The notes under the pieces are model-generated. The model had not been told where the DNA came from. It searched no databases and saw nothing but the letters and a program-made list of their open reading frames with translations. Source: Paracoccaceae bacterium (GTDB taxonomy: Bacteria; Pseudomonadota; Alphaproteobacteria; Rhodobacterales; Rhodobacteraceae). Taken from it: a DNA stretch of 64,000 bases. The stretch lies in contig JAHEJA010000004.1 in NCBI GenBank assembly GCA_024639125.1, forward strand, positions 1-64,000. The letters run 5' to 3'. This document shows positions 45,977-55,685 of this stretch, in pieces. The position numbers were made by a program, and so were the translations under genes. Every line of letters starts with the position of its first letter. Positions within the stretch are counted from its first letter, which is position 1.

Positions 45977-46762
45977 TTATTTTTTGGTCAGTGTCGCAAA
46001 TCTTTGGCTGATTTTGTTCAGCTCCACATGCAATCCAAAAGGCGCATTCACAATAAATAGCCCCGAACCGATCATGCGATGACCTTCGCGGGCAGGGGGA
46101 AAGCCGACTTCGTGGCACTTGCCATCTGGAAAGGAACGTTTCAATTCGTCAATCATTGGGGCATGGGCTTTGGACGTTAAAATAGGATACCAAAGCACGA
46201 TAACCCCGACGTTCCACTTTTTGTTTATTTTGGCCATAAACGACGGGATTGTCGTGTAATCTGATTTGATCTCGTAAGAGGGATCAATCAACATTAATCC
46301 ACGTCTGGGTGTGGGGGGGGTGATTGACAAAGCGGTTTCAAAACCATCCCTTTGATAGACATGCGCTGATGGCATGGCATAGCGCAGGGCGTCTGCTTCT
46401 TGGGGATGTAGCTCGGCAAGGTGAAGCGCATCGCCGTCCCGCAACAGGTGCTCGGCGATCATTGGGGACCCGGGATAAGCGGTTGCGCCATGCGCCTTTC
46501 TGGTGTCTGCCAACACGCGCATATAGGGATGGTCTGGGGCAAACCAAGCCTTGGCTTGCGCGACATCGATCCCTTGTTGTGCTTCGCCTGTTTTGACAGC
46601 GGCGTCATCATCAAGATGATACAGCGCGCGGCCTGAATGCGTTTCGATATAGCTAAGCGGTTTGTCCTTTTGTGTCATGTAAGACAAACACGCCGCAAGA
46701 ACAGCGTGTTTTTGGACATCCGCCAAATTTCCAGCGTGGAATATATGTTGGTACGAAAGCAC
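45977..46762 (-). CDS. rlmJ: 23S rRNA (adenine(2030)-N6)-methyltransferase RlmJ
   Basis: A 261-residue SAM-dependent methyltransferase. The opening MLSYQHIFHAGNLADVQKH is nearly diagnostic for RlmJ (YhiR). Motif IV reads LIDPSYE, the (D/N)PP(Y) variant of N6-adenine methyltransferases, and YIETHSGRALY corresponds to the SAM-binding region. It methylates A2030 in domain V of free 23S rRNA. It begins 12 bp after pyrG, so it is likely cotranscribed with it. Confidence 0.95.
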   Translation of the reverse strand: MLSYQHIFHAGNLADVQKHAVLAACLSYMTQKDKPLSYIETHSGRALYHLDDDAAVKTGEAQQGIDVAQAKAWFAPDHPYMRVLADTRKAHGATAYPGSPMIAEHLLRDGDALHLAELHPQEADALRYAMPSAHVYQRDGFETALSITPPTPRRGLMLIDPSYEIKSDYTTIPSFMAKINKKWNVGVIVLWYPILTSKAHAPMIDELKRSFPDGKCHEVGFPPAREGHRMIGSGLFIVNAPFGLHVELNKISQRFATLTKK

Positions 46763-46774
46763 CAGTTTATCCCA

Positions 46775-48418
46775 TTAAACCAAACGAGAATTGTCTTTGG
46801 CAGCGCGCACAAAATCTTTGAACAAAGGATGTGGCTCAAACGGTTTTGATTTTAGTTCGGGGTGAAACTGAACCCCAATAAACCAAGGGTGGTCTTGCCA
46901 TTCGACAATTTCTGGTAGCTTGCCATCAGGAGACATTCCAGAAAACGACAACCCAGCCGTTTCAAGCTGCTCACGGTATTTCGTGTCAACTTCGTAACGA
47001 TGGCGGTGACGTTCTTCGATCTGTGTTGATCCATAAATTTCAGCCACTTTTGAACCAGCTTCCAAAGTCGCATCATAGGCACCCAGACGCATTGTTCCGC
47101 CTTTGTCGTCATCAACGCCACGTGCGACCTTGTGATTGCCTTGGACCCATTCTTTTAGGTGATAGACAACGGGTTCAAAACGACGCTTGCCTGCTTCGTG
47201 ATCGAATTCCTCTGACCCAGCATCGGCAACGCCTGCAACATTGCGTGCGGCTTCGATAACGGCCATCTGCATCCCAAGACAAATTCCAAGATAGGGAACT
47301 TTGTGGATGCGCGCAAATTCTGCGGCCTTGATTTTACCTTCGGTGCCCCGTTCCCCAAATCCACCTGGGACAAGGATCGCATGGAACCCTTGCAAATGTG
47401 GTGTCGCATCTTCGCTGTCGAATATTTCTGCATCCACCCATTTCACATTTACTTTGACGCGATTTGCCATGCCGCCATGTGTTAGGGCTTCGGCAATGGA
47501 TTTATAAGCATCTTCGAGCTGTGTATACTTGCCGACAATAGCGATGTTTACTTCGCCTTCAGGGTTGTAAATGCGGTCTGCGACGTCTTCCCAACGTGCC
47601 AAATCAGGTTTGGGTGCTGGCGCAATCCCAAAGGCATCAAGCACGGCTTGATCCATACCTTCCCGGTGATAGGCAAGTGGCGCTTCGTAGATTGATTTCA
47701 AATCTTGTGCCGCAATCACGCTGTCTGGGCGCACGTTACAAAACAGCGCCAATTTTTCGCGTTCTTTCGCAGGGATAGGGCCTTCGGAACGGCAGACCAG
47801 AATATCTGGGGCCAACCCAATTGAGCGCAATTCTTTCACCGAGTGCTGGGTTGGTTTTGTTTTCAATTCACCACTTGCCTTGATCCATGGCAACAAGGTG
47901 AGGTGCATGAAAATACACTGACCGCGGGGTTTGTCCTGAGAAAATTGACGAATGGCTTCGAAAAAGGGCAGACCTTCGATATCGCCAACGGTCCCCCCGA
48001 TTTCACACAGCATGAAATCAACTTCGTCTTCACCAATGGATATGAAATCTTTGATTTCATTGGTGACGTGGGGGATGACCTGAATGGTTTTGCCCAAATA
48101 GTCGCCACGACGTTCTTTTTCTAGGACGGTTGAATAAATCCGACCCGAGGAAATGGAATCAGTTTTGCGCGCAGCAACACCGGTAAAACGTTCATAATGG
48201 CCAAGATCCAGATCGGTTTCTGCACCATCGTCGGTGACAAAGACTTCGCCATGTTCAAATGGGCTCATGGTGCCTGGATCGACGTTTAGATAGGGATCAA
48301 GCTTACGCAAACGCACACTGTAACCGCGTGCTTGTAACAGGGCACCCAGTGCTGCAGAAGCAAGCCCTTTGCCCAAGGATGAAACAACACCACCTGTGAT
48401 GAAAACAAATCTAGCCAT
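46775..48418 (-). CDS. pyrG: CTP synthase
   Basis: A 547-residue enzyme with the standard two domains. The N-terminal synthetase domain starts [20 protein letters not shown] (P-loop like), with [24 protein letters not shown]; the C-terminal glutaminase domain has [15 protein letters not shown] with the nucleophilic cysteine and FHPELKSKP with His-Glu of the triad. It converts UTP to CTP using glutamine-derived ammonia. The secG gene is upstream on the same strand across 173 bp, and a hairpin terminator of secG lies between. Confidence 0.97.
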   Translation of the reverse strand: MARFVFITGGVVSSLGKGLASAALGALLQARGYSVRLRKLDPYLNVDPGTMSPFEHGEVFVTDDGAETDLDLGHYERFTGVAARKTDSISSGRIYSTVLEKERRGDYLGKTIQVIPHVTNEIKDFISIGEDEVDFMLCEIGGTVGDIEGLPFFEAIRQFSQDKPRGQCIFMHLTLLPWIKASGELKTKPTQHSVKELRSIGLAPDILVCRSEGPIPAKEREKLALFCNVRPDSVIAAQDLKSIYEAPLAYHREGMDQAVLDAFGIAPAPKPDLARWEDVADRIYNPEGEVNIAIVGKYTQLEDAYKSIAEALTHGGMANRVKVNVKWVDAEIFDSEDATPHLQGFHAILVPGGFGERGTEGKIKAAEFARIHKVPYLGICLGMQMAVIEAARNVAGVADAGSEEFDHEAGKRRFEPVVYHLKEWVQGNHKVARGVDDDKGGTMRLGAYDATLEAGSKVAEIYGSTQIEERHRHRYEVDTKYREQLETAGLSFSGMSPDGKLPEIVEWQDHPWFIGVQFHPELKSKPFEPHPLFKDFVRAAKDNSRLV

Positions 48419-48538
48419 GTGTTCGGCGCTCCCGTGATTTTAGCGTCTAGCGTTTCGCAATATGGCGTCCTCAGTGATTGTAAAAAATCACAGTACCACG
48501 GGACTTGAGACATATAGGATTCGCAAAATTAATGCAAG

Positions 48539-48565
48539 AAGACCGCAAGATAATGTTGCGGTCTT
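48539..48565 (-). terminator. Hairpin terminator between secG and pyrG
   Basis: AAGACCGCAA, loop, TTGCGGTCTT is a perfect ten-base stem 26 bases after the secG stop codon, followed on the minus strand by CTTGCATT. The T tract is weak, so partial readthrough into pyrG is possible. Confidence 0.65.
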
Positions 48566-48591
48566 ATGGTTCCCCTCAAGGGGTAGTTACT

Positions 48592-48954
48592 TTAGTCGGC
48601 GCTAGGCACCAAAGGTGTCGCGTCGCTCGCGCTTGGTGGCAAGAGCGATTCAGCATCTGGCAAAGCCGGTGCGGTTTCTTGTGCGACGGGGGCATTGCCC
48701 AAACGGTCAAACACAGACGATCCTGCTGATTTCTGAGCGGCCACAACAGTCAATGAAATTGACGTGATGATGAAAGCAATCGCTAGAAACCATGTAACCT
48801 TGGTAAGTGCATTCGCAGCACTGCGGCCTGACATTACGCCGCCGCCGCCACCACCGCCCATACCGAGGCCTCCGCCTTCGGAACGTTGTAAAAGAACGAC
48901 GCCAACAAGAGAAAGTGCCAAGATTAGGTGGATAGTAAGGATGACGTTTTCCAT
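48592..48954 (-). CDS. secG: Preprotein translocase subunit SecG
   Basis: A 120-residue membrane protein with two hydrophobic helices (MENVILTIHLILALSLVGVVLLQ and LTKVTWFLAIAFIITSISLTVVA) separated by the typical glycine-rich loop GGGLGMGGGGGGGVMSGR. The C-terminal tail is Ala/Pro/Ser-rich and cytoplasmic. SecG joins SecYE and aids SecA-driven export. The standard alphaproteobacterial order secG-pyrG is kept. It is divergent from the nitrile hydratase operon with 107 bp between starts. Confidence 0.94.
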   Translation of the reverse strand: MENVILTIHLILALSLVGVVLLQRSEGGGLGMGGGGGGGVMSGRSAANALTKVTWFLAIAFIITSISLTVVAAQKSAGSSVFDRLGNAPVAQETAPALPDAESLLPPSASDATPLVPSAD

Positions 48955-49061
48955 AAGGCCCCGCGAAGTCTGTTACAGCGCGCTAGATAAGAAAGATTTG
49001 CACAATGGGCAAGGCTTGATTACCAATGAGCCAAAGTAATTCTAAAAAATTGGGTGAATTG

Positions 49062-49682
49062 ATGCCACATGACCACCACGATCACGATCATGCACATGCT
49101 GTTTTGCCCTCTGAACCAGCCTTGCGGGTCAAAGCGATTGAAACAGTCCTGACGCGCAAGGGGTTAATTGATCCTGCGGCTCTGGATGAAATCATTGACA
49201 CATATCAAAACAAAGTTGGTCCGCAGAACGGTGCATTGGTCGTTGCCAAAGCTTGGCATGATGACACATTTCGTGCGGCTCTATTGGCTGATCCAATGGG
49301 TGTGATTGCCGAACTTGGCTTTTATGGTCGCCAAGGTGAACATGTCGACGTTGTGGAAAACACGCCCGACACGCACAACATGGTCGTGTGTACCTTGTGT
49401 TCTTGTTATCCTTGGCCCTTGTTGGGTATTCCGCCGTCTTGGTACAAATCTGATGCCTATCGCGCGCGCTCTGTGCGCGAACCACGGGCGGTTTTGGCGG
49501 AATTTGGCGTGACTTTGCCGGAAACAACCAAAGTGCGCGTTTGGGATTCTACCGCAGAAATGCGCTATCTTGTGCTTCCGATGCGGCCCAAAGGCACCGA
49601 GGGTATGACGGTCCAAGACCTCGCCAAGCTTGTTACCCGCGATTCGATGATTGGCACGGGTTTTCCAAAGGATCCGGCATGA
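49062..49682 (+). CDS. nthA: Nitrile hydratase alpha subunit (Co-type)
   Basis: About 206 residues. The metal-binding motif is VCTLCSC with Cys110, Cys113, Ser114 and Cys115 (numbered from the chosen start); Thr in position 2 of CTLC marks the cobalt type rather than the iron type (CSLC). A His/Asp-rich leader ([10 protein letters not shown]) may bind the metal. The enzyme hydrates nitriles to amides. ATG 49026 is an alternative start giving 12 more residues; 49062 fits homologs that begin MPHDH. It overlaps nthB by ATGA. Confidence 0.93.
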   Translation: MPHDHHDHDHAHAVLPSEPALRVKAIETVLTRKGLIDPAALDEIIDTYQNKVGPQNGALVVAKAWHDDTFRAALLADPMGVIAELGFYGRQGEHVDVVENTPDTHNMVVCTLCSCYPWPLLGIPPSWYKSDAYRARSVREPRAVLAEFGVTLPETTKVRVWDSTAEMRYLVLPMRPKGTEGMTVQDLAKLVTRDSMIGTGFPKDPA

Positions 49683-50365
49683 GCCGCTTGCATGATATGG
49701 GCGCGCGGTTTGGCGATGGCCCTGTTGTGCCAGACTTTGGTCAGGAACCTGTGTTCAAAGAAGACTGGCACGGGCGCGCACTTGCCGTTACGCTTGCAGC
49801 CGGTTCCTTGGGGCAATGGAATTTAGATGTATCGCGTCATGCACGCGAATGCCTGTCACCTGTGGATTACGGGTCGTTTTCCTATTATGAAAAATGGATT
49901 TCTGCTTTGGCTGATCTTTTGGCAAACCAAGGTGTTTTGACGTCACAAGACATGATTGACGCGGTTGCAACGCCACATCCCTTGGCTCATCGCGCTATGC
50001 GATCTGAAAATGTCGCTGCTGTGCTTGCAGCAGGTGGCCCAACTGATCGCAAGGTGACAAGTAAGCCCAAGTTTCAGATCGGGGAAACCGTGTGTACCAA
50101 ACGCGCGGAAAACAGGTTTGTGTCGGGTGGGCACACACGATTACCGCAGTATGCCGAACGTAGCTTTGGCACAATTGTCGCCCATCGTGGTGCGCATGTT
50201 TTACCCGACAGCAACGCCCATGGACTTGGCGAGGCACCTGAACATTTATATTCCGTGGCACTGTTGGCGAAGGATCTATTTGAGCATCCGGAACATCCAG
50301 AGGACGAGGTCATTTTGGATCTCTGGGAAAGCTACCTAAAGGGGGCCGACGATGTCAAAGCCTGA
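49679..50365 (+). CDS. nthB: Nitrile hydratase beta subunit
   Basis: A 228-residue beta subunit. It opens [16 protein letters not shown], the typical HDMGG-like region of NHase beta, has [15 protein letters not shown], and the C-terminal SH3-like barrel [32 protein letters not shown], which contacts the alpha subunit metal centre. It pairs with NthA to form the alpha-beta heterotetramer. ATG 49679 overlaps the nthA stop by ATGA; the accessory gene overlaps its 3' end by 14 bases, so all three are tightly coupled. Confidence 0.95.
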   Translation: MSRLHDMGARFGDGPVVPDFGQEPVFKEDWHGRALAVTLAAGSLGQWNLDVSRHARECLSPVDYGSFSYYEKWISALADLLANQGVLTSQDMIDAVATPHPLAHRAMRSENVAAVLAAGGPTDRKVTSKPKFQIGETVCTKRAENRFVSGGHTRLPQYAERSFGTIVAHRGAHVLPDSNAHGLGEAPEHLYSVALLAKDLFEHPEHPEDEVILDLWESYLKGADDVKA

Positions 50366-50666
50366 ACCTATTTTCTATGAACCTTGGCACGCGCAAATCT
50401 TTGCTTTGACGGTGTGTTTGAATGAAACAGGCGCATTTACATGGTCTGACTGGGTGGATCGATTTAGCGCGACTTTGAAAAAGCATGGTCTAACCAAAGA
50501 GCTGAACGGGGGCGATGATTATTTTGCGGCTTGGCTCGAAACCTTTCAGGCATTGTTGCACGAGAAAAATTTTGCAACGCCCGATCAGGTTGCCGAATTG
50601 CGTGGTTTGTGGGAAGCGGCGTATTTGTCTACGCCGCATGGTGATCCTGTTCAGTTGGGGGATTAG
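50352..50666 (+). CDS. Nitrile hydratase accessory (activator) protein
   Basis: A 104-residue protein resembling the N-terminal part of the beta subunit, as known for NhlE/P14K-type activators: FYEPWHAQIFALTVCLNETGAFTWSDWVDRF parallels the beta [17 protein letters not shown] segment. It delivers cobalt to the alpha subunit through subunit exchange. Its position immediately downstream of nthB supports this. No amidase, nitrilase or cobalt transporter gene is adjacent. It ends four bases inside the convergent DUF6524 gene. Confidence 0.9.
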   Translation: MSKPEPIFYEPWHAQIFALTVCLNETGAFTWSDWVDRFSATLKKHGLTKELNGGDDYFAAWLETFQALLHEKNFATPDQVAELRGLWEAAYLSTPHGDPVQLGD

Positions 50667-51049
50667 TCGGATATATCATCCATATCCGCTTGCCCACTAA
50701 GAGCGCGGCGCACATGCGACCAACTTAGACCAATACCAAGCACAATACTAAGTGCCAAATCCCCAAGCCAAATATTCATTGTCGGATTTGCCAAATCCAA
50801 CCATCCGAAATCAAACAGTACCCAGATCAAGGCGGCCAATATTGCCAAGATTAGGCCCATGCCAATGATGCCAATAGAGCGCAGCGTTGCCCGAATGTAG
50901 ATGATGTAGCCAACGAGCAATAACAGCCCAACCAAAACCACAATAGGCAGATCGCCGTTACGGCTCCAGGCGATATAATTCCACTGAGTCGGGTTAAATG
51001 TGGCCACAACCAAACCAAAGGCAAATGCCCATCGTATCAAGAATCCCAT
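50663..51049 (-). CDS. DUF6524 family membrane protein
   Basis: A 128-residue inner-membrane protein with four hydrophobic segments. The pattern MGFLIRWAFAFGLVVATFNPTQWNYIAWS then LLLLVGYIIYIRATLRSIGIIGMGL matches DUF6524 of Rhodobacterales. No catalytic residues. The Asp/Ser tail (ADMDDISD) is cytoplasmic. Divergent from purA with 139 bp between starts, convergent with the nitrile hydratase operon. Function unknown. Confidence 0.8.
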   Translation of the reverse strand: MGFLIRWAFAFGLVVATFNPTQWNYIAWSRNGDLPIVVLVGLLLLVGYIIYIRATLRSIGIIGMGLILAILAALIWVLFDFGWLDLANPTMNIWLGDLALSIVLGIGLSWSHVRRALSGQADMDDISD

Positions 51050-51188
51050 TGCATACCCTTCCTAAAGTCGGCCTTAGAATGCGAATTTTCTGCACTCTGT
51101 CCACCCCTGCGGCAATTTCGAGGTTTCTTTCGCCGGCGTGTCCAGTTATATCAACGCGGGTTTGAACGCGTATTCAGAAAGGTCCAAT

Positions 51189-52481
51189 ATGGCAAACGTA
51201 GTTGTTGTCGGTGCTCAGTGGGGCGATGAAGGCAAAGGTAAAATCGTTGACTGGCTCAGCGAACGAGCAGATGTAATTGCCCGCTTCCAGGGTGGCCATA
51301 ATGCGGGTCATACATTGGTTATCGATGGAACAGTCTATAAACTTCATGCTTTGCCTTCGGGTGTTGTGCGTGGCGGTAAGCTGTCTGTCATTGGCAATGG
51401 TGTTGTCTTGGATCCTTGGCATTTGTTGAAAGAGATCGAAACCATTCGTGCGCAGGGTGTTGAAATTACACCTGAAACATTGATGATTGCTGAAAACACG
51501 CCGTTGATTTTATCCGTTCACGGTGAATTGGACCGTGCACGTGAAAGTCAAAATTCTGTGGCTAAAATTGGCACAACAGGTCGCGGTATTGGTCCGGCGT
51601 ATGAAGACAAAGTTGGCCGTCGCGCTATTCGTGTAGCTGACTTGGCGGACCGCTCTACCCTAGAAGCGCGTGTAGATCGTTTGTTGCAGCACCATGATAC
51701 ATTGCGCCGCGGCATGGGATTGCCCGAAGTGGATCGCGCAGCGCTCTTGGCAGAACTCGAAGAGATCGCACCCAAGATTTTGGAATATGCAGCCCCAGTT
51801 TGGAAAGTGCTGAATGAAAAGCGCAAAGCTGGCAAGCGGATATTGTTCGAAGGCGCCCAGGGCGCATTGCTCGATATCGACTTTGGCACTTATCCATTTG
51901 TGACGTCATCCAACGTTATCGCGGGTCAAGCGGCAACAGGCACTGGTATCGGACCAAATGGCATCGACTTTGTGTTGGGTATTGTCAAAGCCTATACCAC
52001 GCGCGTTGGTGAAGGCCCGTTCCCGACTGAGTTATTCGACGATGATGGCGAACGCTTGGGTGTGCGTGGTCATGAATTTGGAACAACCACTGGGCGCAAG
52101 CGTCGTTGCGGTTGGTTCGATGCGGTATTGGTAAAACAAACCTGTGCGACATCCGGTGTCACAGGCATTTCTTTGACCAAGCTGGATGTCTTGGACGGCT
52201 TTGAAAAATTGAAAATCTGTGTTGGATACGATTTGGATGGGACGCGGTTGGATTATCTGCCGACGGCTGCCGATCAACAAGCCCGCTGTACTCCGATTTA
52301 TGAAGAAATGGACGGATGGAGCGAAAGCACAGAGGGCGCGCGCAGCTGGGCAGATTTGCCAGCCAATGCAATCAAATATGTGCGACGCGTAGAAGAATTG
52401 ATCGAATGCCCCGTTGCGCTTTTGTCAACTTCGCCTGAGCGTGAAGACACCATTCTTGTTACAGATCCATTCCAAGACTGA
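51189..52481 (+). CDS. purA: Adenylosuccinate synthetase
   Basis: A 430-residue enzyme. The GTP-binding P-loop is [19 protein letters not shown] (5-23), with [10 protein letters not shown] providing the catalytic histidine, [13 protein letters not shown] and [14 protein letters not shown]. It makes adenylosuccinate from IMP and aspartate in AMP synthesis. The frame opens at 51138, but AAAGG before ATG 51189 gives the conserved MANVVVVG start. It overlaps the DUF2842 gene by one base (TGATG), and a bidirectional terminator follows that gene. Confidence 0.97.
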   Translation: MANVVVVGAQWGDEGKGKIVDWLSERADVIARFQGGHNAGHTLVIDGTVYKLHALPSGVVRGGKLSVIGNGVVLDPWHLLKEIETIRAQGVEITPETLMIAENTPLILSVHGELDRARESQNSVAKIGTTGRGIGPAYEDKVGRRAIRVADLADRSTLEARVDRLLQHHDTLRRGMGLPEVDRAALLAELEEIAPKILEYAAPVWKVLNEKRKAGKRILFEGAQGALLDIDFGTYPFVTSSNVIAGQAATGTGIGPNGIDFVLGIVKAYTTRVGEGPFPTELFDDDGERLGVRGHEFGTTTGRKRRCGWFDAVLVKQTCATSGVTGISLTKLDVLDGFEKLKICVGYDLDGTRLDYLPTAADQQARCTPIYEEMDGWSESTEGARSWADLPANAIKYVRRVEELIECPVALLSTSPEREDTILVTDPFQD

Positions 52482-52696
52482 TGGCATTAAGTTACAAAGC
52501 ACGCCGTCGTTGGGCATTGATCATACTTTTGATCGGGCTGCCGCTTTATGTGGTGGTCTCGGTCAATGTGATCGACATGTTCGGCATTGAAAACAAATTG
52601 GTCCAATTGATCGTTTATGTGACACTTGGCCTGCTGTGGGCGTTTCCATTTAAAACCGTATTCAAGGGCATTGGCCAAGCCGACCCAGATGAATAA
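52481..52696 (+). CDS. DUF2842 family small membrane protein
   Basis: A 71-residue protein: a basic N-terminus ([10 protein letters not shown]) and two hydrophobic helices (WALIILLIGLPLYVVVSVNVI and LVQLIVYVTLGLLWAFPF) with an acidic tail. This matches DUF2842, a small alphaproteobacterial membrane family usually located after purA, as here. Translation is coupled to purA through TGATG. Function is unknown. Confidence 0.9.
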   Translation: MALSYKARRRWALIILLIGLPLYVVVSVNVIDMFGIENKLVQLIVYVTLGLLWAFPFKTVFKGIGQADPDE

Positions 52697-52704
52697 TCCC
52701 AAGT

Positions 52705-52728
52705 AAAAGGCCCCTGATGGGGCCTTTT
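52705..52728. terminator. Bidirectional terminator after purA-DUF2842
   Basis: AAAAGGCCCC, loop TGAT, GGGGCCTTTT is a perfect ten-base stem with T tracts on both strands. It lies between the DUF2842 stop and the stop of the convergent gene at 52731. Confidence 0.93.
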
Positions 52729-52730
52729 GT

Positions 52731-54866
52731 TTATCCGGCTTTCAATTCATCGGGATGAAAGCCAATATCGTCGCTGGCTTCGAACATTCCGCCGTCTTTG
52801 CGGCGAATTTTACCGCTCCGGATGAGTTCACCAAACCCGCGCAAACCGTCTTCTCTTGAGAATTCGTCAGGCGAGCTGCGTTTTACTGTGTTCATCAGCT
52901 GTGGACGCGTAAAGCCGTCCATCCCTTTGACAAAGAAAAGGAATGATGCCGCGGCTTCTAGTTTCTCTTCTAGATTAAACGCGCCGATAGCGTCGGAATA
53001 GTCTTCGAAGGTTGCGAATTCCTTTGGGTCCGGTTCGTCCGACGCATGGGCGACTTTGACGGGTTCCACTGTAACCGGCTCTACTTTAACGGGCTCGACT
53101 TTGGCAGGCGGGGCATCTTTGATGTCCTCTGACGGGTCCACCCGTTGTTCTGCTACCAAACGCAGCGGTGTGGTTTTTGACGGCTCGTCAATTTCGCTAC
53201 GCAGTTTGCGCGTTTCGGGGCGACGTGGACGCACAACAGTTGCCAAATCTTCGCGATAGGCATCGCTATTGTCGTCCTTGCGATCTGCTGTTTCAATTGA
53301 TTTGTCAGCAATTGTTGCCGCAACCGCTGCCCGCAAATGGGCAAGGGCGCTTCGGCGTCGATTGCTGGCTGGATTTGATAATTTTTCATCGGTTTCTTGC
53401 ATCAACCGCGACACATCTTGGCGTTCGTGACGCAAGAGGCTGTCGCTGCGCTGTGGCGTTGTTTCTGACGCGGCTTTGACACGGCGAGGCGTGATTGGTT
53501 GGGCCAAAGTTTCATCCGTTTCGATGTCTTGGCTATCCTCTGGTTTGCTATCCTCTGGTTTGCCGTCATCAGGCTCAACGTCACGCACAGCAAGATCAGG
53601 GCCAAGCACATAGGTCGTGTCATCGCCGTCATTATTGGTGTCTGCTGTATCATTCAGAATATTCGCTAATTCTGCATCAAGTTCGTCAGACGCATCCTTA
53701 TCCTCGGTTGCATCCTCCACAGCTACACTATCGTCAGTTTTGTTTATTTTGATGACGTGGACGCGCGGTTTGCGCGCTTCGGTTACGTTGGTTTTTACGG
53801 TGGTTTTTACAGTGGATTTCTGTTTTGTATCGTTGTCTTCTTCGCCCAAAGCAGAGGCCAAGGCGTCATCGAACGCAACACTTGGTGTTTGGTGTGTTGT
53901 GATCTCTTTGGTGTCTTCAATGTCAGCTGTAAGCGGCTTTTCCTCGCCCAAAGCGGCGGCAAGGGAATCTTCAAATTCGATATCATCCAAAATAGGAAGA
54001 TCATCCTCTTTTGGTGCAACCTTTGCTTTTTTGACAGCGGGGTCTGTAATAGCCTGATCGGATTTCAGCGCTTTGTTGTCCGCGTCCGCACCCGATTTTG
54101 TGTCGGATTTGTCCTTGCGCAATGAAATTGGCTTTGGTTCAAGCGCCGCTTCTTTGCTTTTTACGGGCTCTTGTTTGGCCACAGTTTCAACCTGAGTTTC
54201 AACCTGAGTGTCGTCCTGAGCCGCTTTTGGCTGTTTTGGTGCTGCTTGGGCTGTTCCCTTTTCAGGTTCAACTTTTACCGTCTCATCTGGTTTTTTGGTT
54301 TCCGGGGCCACTACAGTGATGTTTTCAGGGTCTTGGGCCGTTGCATCCGGGGCGATGTTTTCTTCTGTTTCGTCAAATACTTCTTTTAAGGATTTGGTTG
54401 CAGCGACATCTTCGACGTGTTCATTTTCGGAATAGGGGTCAGCCACTGGTGTATCGACCACACTTCGAATTCGGTGCAGACGCTCGGCAATCGAAGTTAC
54501 GGGCGAAGTTGCGGGCGCCACTTTGGGTGCGGTCTCTGTGCTCGTGCCTGTGCTCGTGGCTGTGTTCGTGGCTGTGGGTGGCGTAGTTACGGGAACAGAG
54601 CCATCCTCTGTTGGCATAGGCGCAAGCACAACGTTTTCACCCTCTTTACGGGCCGATATTTTATGACGCGTGCCGCGCGCTGCGATATGTGCAAGCGTTT
54701 CTGCATCTAACGAGGGTGGTTCAGCGCCAAAATAACGGTCATCCGAGGCAAGATCACGAAAATACTCAGCAACCGCCTTCATCATGTCAAAAGAATCGTC
54801 AAACCCCTCTAGCGTACAAGAGAATGTTCCGTAGGAAACTGTAAGAACTTTGTTTGTATTTACCAT
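52731..54866 (-). CDS. Long acidic low-complexity protein, function unknown
   Basis: A 711-residue protein. The first about 80 residues are folded (VLTVSYGTFSCTLEGFDDSFDMMKAVAEYFRDLA). A long acidic, Thr/Glu/Lys/Pro-rich middle (about 90-600) includes short tandem motifs such as PEDSKPEDSQD and VEPVKVEPVTVEPVK. The last about 90 residues are folded again (FLFFVKGMDGFTRPQLMNTV.. DGLRGFGELIRSGKIRRKDGGMFEASDDIGF), resembling a winged-helix. No signal peptide or membrane helix. AAGGTACGC precedes ATG 54866; the 54905 start is less likely. I do not recognise a function; the two folded ends around a disordered linker suggest a scaffold or regulatory protein. Confidence 0.75.
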   Translation of the reverse strand: MVNTNKVLTVSYGTFSCTLEGFDDSFDMMKAVAEYFRDLASDDRYFGAEPPSLDAETLAHIAARGTRHKISARKEGENVVLAPMPTEDGSVPVTTPPTATNTATSTGTSTETAPKVAPATSPVTSIAERLHRIRSVVDTPVADPYSENEHVEDVAATKSLKEVFDETEENIAPDATAQDPENITVVAPETKKPDETVKVEPEKGTAQAAPKQPKAAQDDTQVETQVETVAKQEPVKSKEAALEPKPISLRKDKSDTKSGADADNKALKSDQAITDPAVKKAKVAPKEDDLPILDDIEFEDSLAAALGEEKPLTADIEDTKEITTHQTPSVAFDDALASALGEEDNDTKQKSTVKTTVKTNVTEARKPRVHVIKINKTDDSVAVEDATEDKDASDELDAELANILNDTADTNNDGDDTTYVLGPDLAVRDVEPDDGKPEDSKPEDSQDIETDETLAQPITPRRVKAASETTPQRSDSLLRHERQDVSRLMQETDEKLSNPASNRRRSALAHLRAAVAATIADKSIETADRKDDNSDAYREDLATVVRPRRPETRKLRSEIDEPSKTTPLRLVAEQRVDPSEDIKDAPPAKVEPVKVEPVTVEPVKVAHASDEPDPKEFATFEDYSDAIGAFNLEEKLEAAASFLFFVKGMDGFTRPQLMNTVKRSSPDEFSREDGLRGFGELIRSGKIRRKDGGMFEASDDIGFHPDELKAG

Positions 54867-55004
54867 AATAACGCGTACCTTAGATTTTGCTCGCCGTCGT
54901 TTCACGTCATAAGTACCGACGAAAGCGGATCGAATCTGTGATCATGAATGTATCATTTCATGACCATAATGTGGCATTGTGCCTAAATTGAGAGGGAATT
55001 CGTA

Positions 55005-55685
55005 TTGAATCCTACTATTGTTTCCAAAATCGAACCAATAACGTTGGTTGGCGGCGCTGAAGTCTCGCAAGAGTTGTTTTTTGCTGCGATTGCCCTTGGC
55101 CCAAGAATCATTGCCGCGGATGGTGGGGCCGCTCAGGTTTTAGCATATGACGCAATGCCAGAGTGTGTCATTGGCGATATGGACAGTTTGGATGCGTCGG
55201 ATCGGGCACGGATTGCCGCGGATCGTATCATTCCCGTTTCCGAACAGGACAGCACCGATTTTGAAAAGGTTTTGCAAAGGGTCAGGGCACCAATTTGTTT
55301 GGGCGTTGGGTTTCTTGGGGGCCGTGTCGATCACGAATTGGCGGCGTTGAGCGCGCTTGTGCGTTACGCGCATCGCAAAGTTATCTTGATGGGCGAAGAT
55401 GACATCATTTTTGCTTTGCCCCCCTCATTTGCACTGCATCTGCCGACGGAGGAACGGGTGTCGTTGTTTCCAATGGGCGCATGCAAAGTGACGTCGGACG
55501 GTTTATATTGGCCTACCAATGGTTTGGAGTTTCATCCCACTGCGCAAATAGGCACATCAAACAAAGCCACGGGACCAATCGATCTAACCTGTTCTGATCC
55601 AAACATGCTAATCATTCTGCCGCGTGAACATCTTGCTTCTGCTGTGGACGCTTTGGTGCGGGCTCCTGATTGGGGCTCTAGTTAG
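55005..55685 (+). CDS. Thiamine pyrophosphokinase
   Basis: A 226-residue enzyme (TPK/ThiN-type). Motifs: AADGGAAQVLA (ATP loop), VIGDMDSLDA (Mg-binding Asp), SEQDSTDFEK (catalytic Asp pair) and GGRVDHELAAL. The C-terminal part has the beta-sandwich with SLFPMGACKVTSDGLYWP. It pyrophosphorylates thiamine with ATP to make TPP. The start is TTG at 55005 after AGAGGGAA at a normal spacing; no ATG fits. No TPP riboswitch is seen upstream. The 3' end overlaps the convergent EamA transporter gene by eight bases. Confidence 0.92.
   Translation: MNPTIVSKIEPITLVGGAEVSQELFFAAIALGPRIIAADGGAAQVLAYDAMPECVIGDMDSLDASDRARIAADRIIPVSEQDSTDFEKVLQRVRAPICLGVGFLGGRVDHELAALSALVRYAHRKVILMGEDDIIFALPPSFALHLPTEERVSLFPMGACKVTSDGLYWPTNGLEFHPTAQIGTSNKATGPIDLTCSDPNMLIILPREHLASAVDALVRAPDWGSS

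Noticed and set aside
53056-53259. Repetitive TGSTxTGST open frame
   Set aside because: It is the complement of the VEPVK/VEPVT repeat in the acidic protein on the minus strand.
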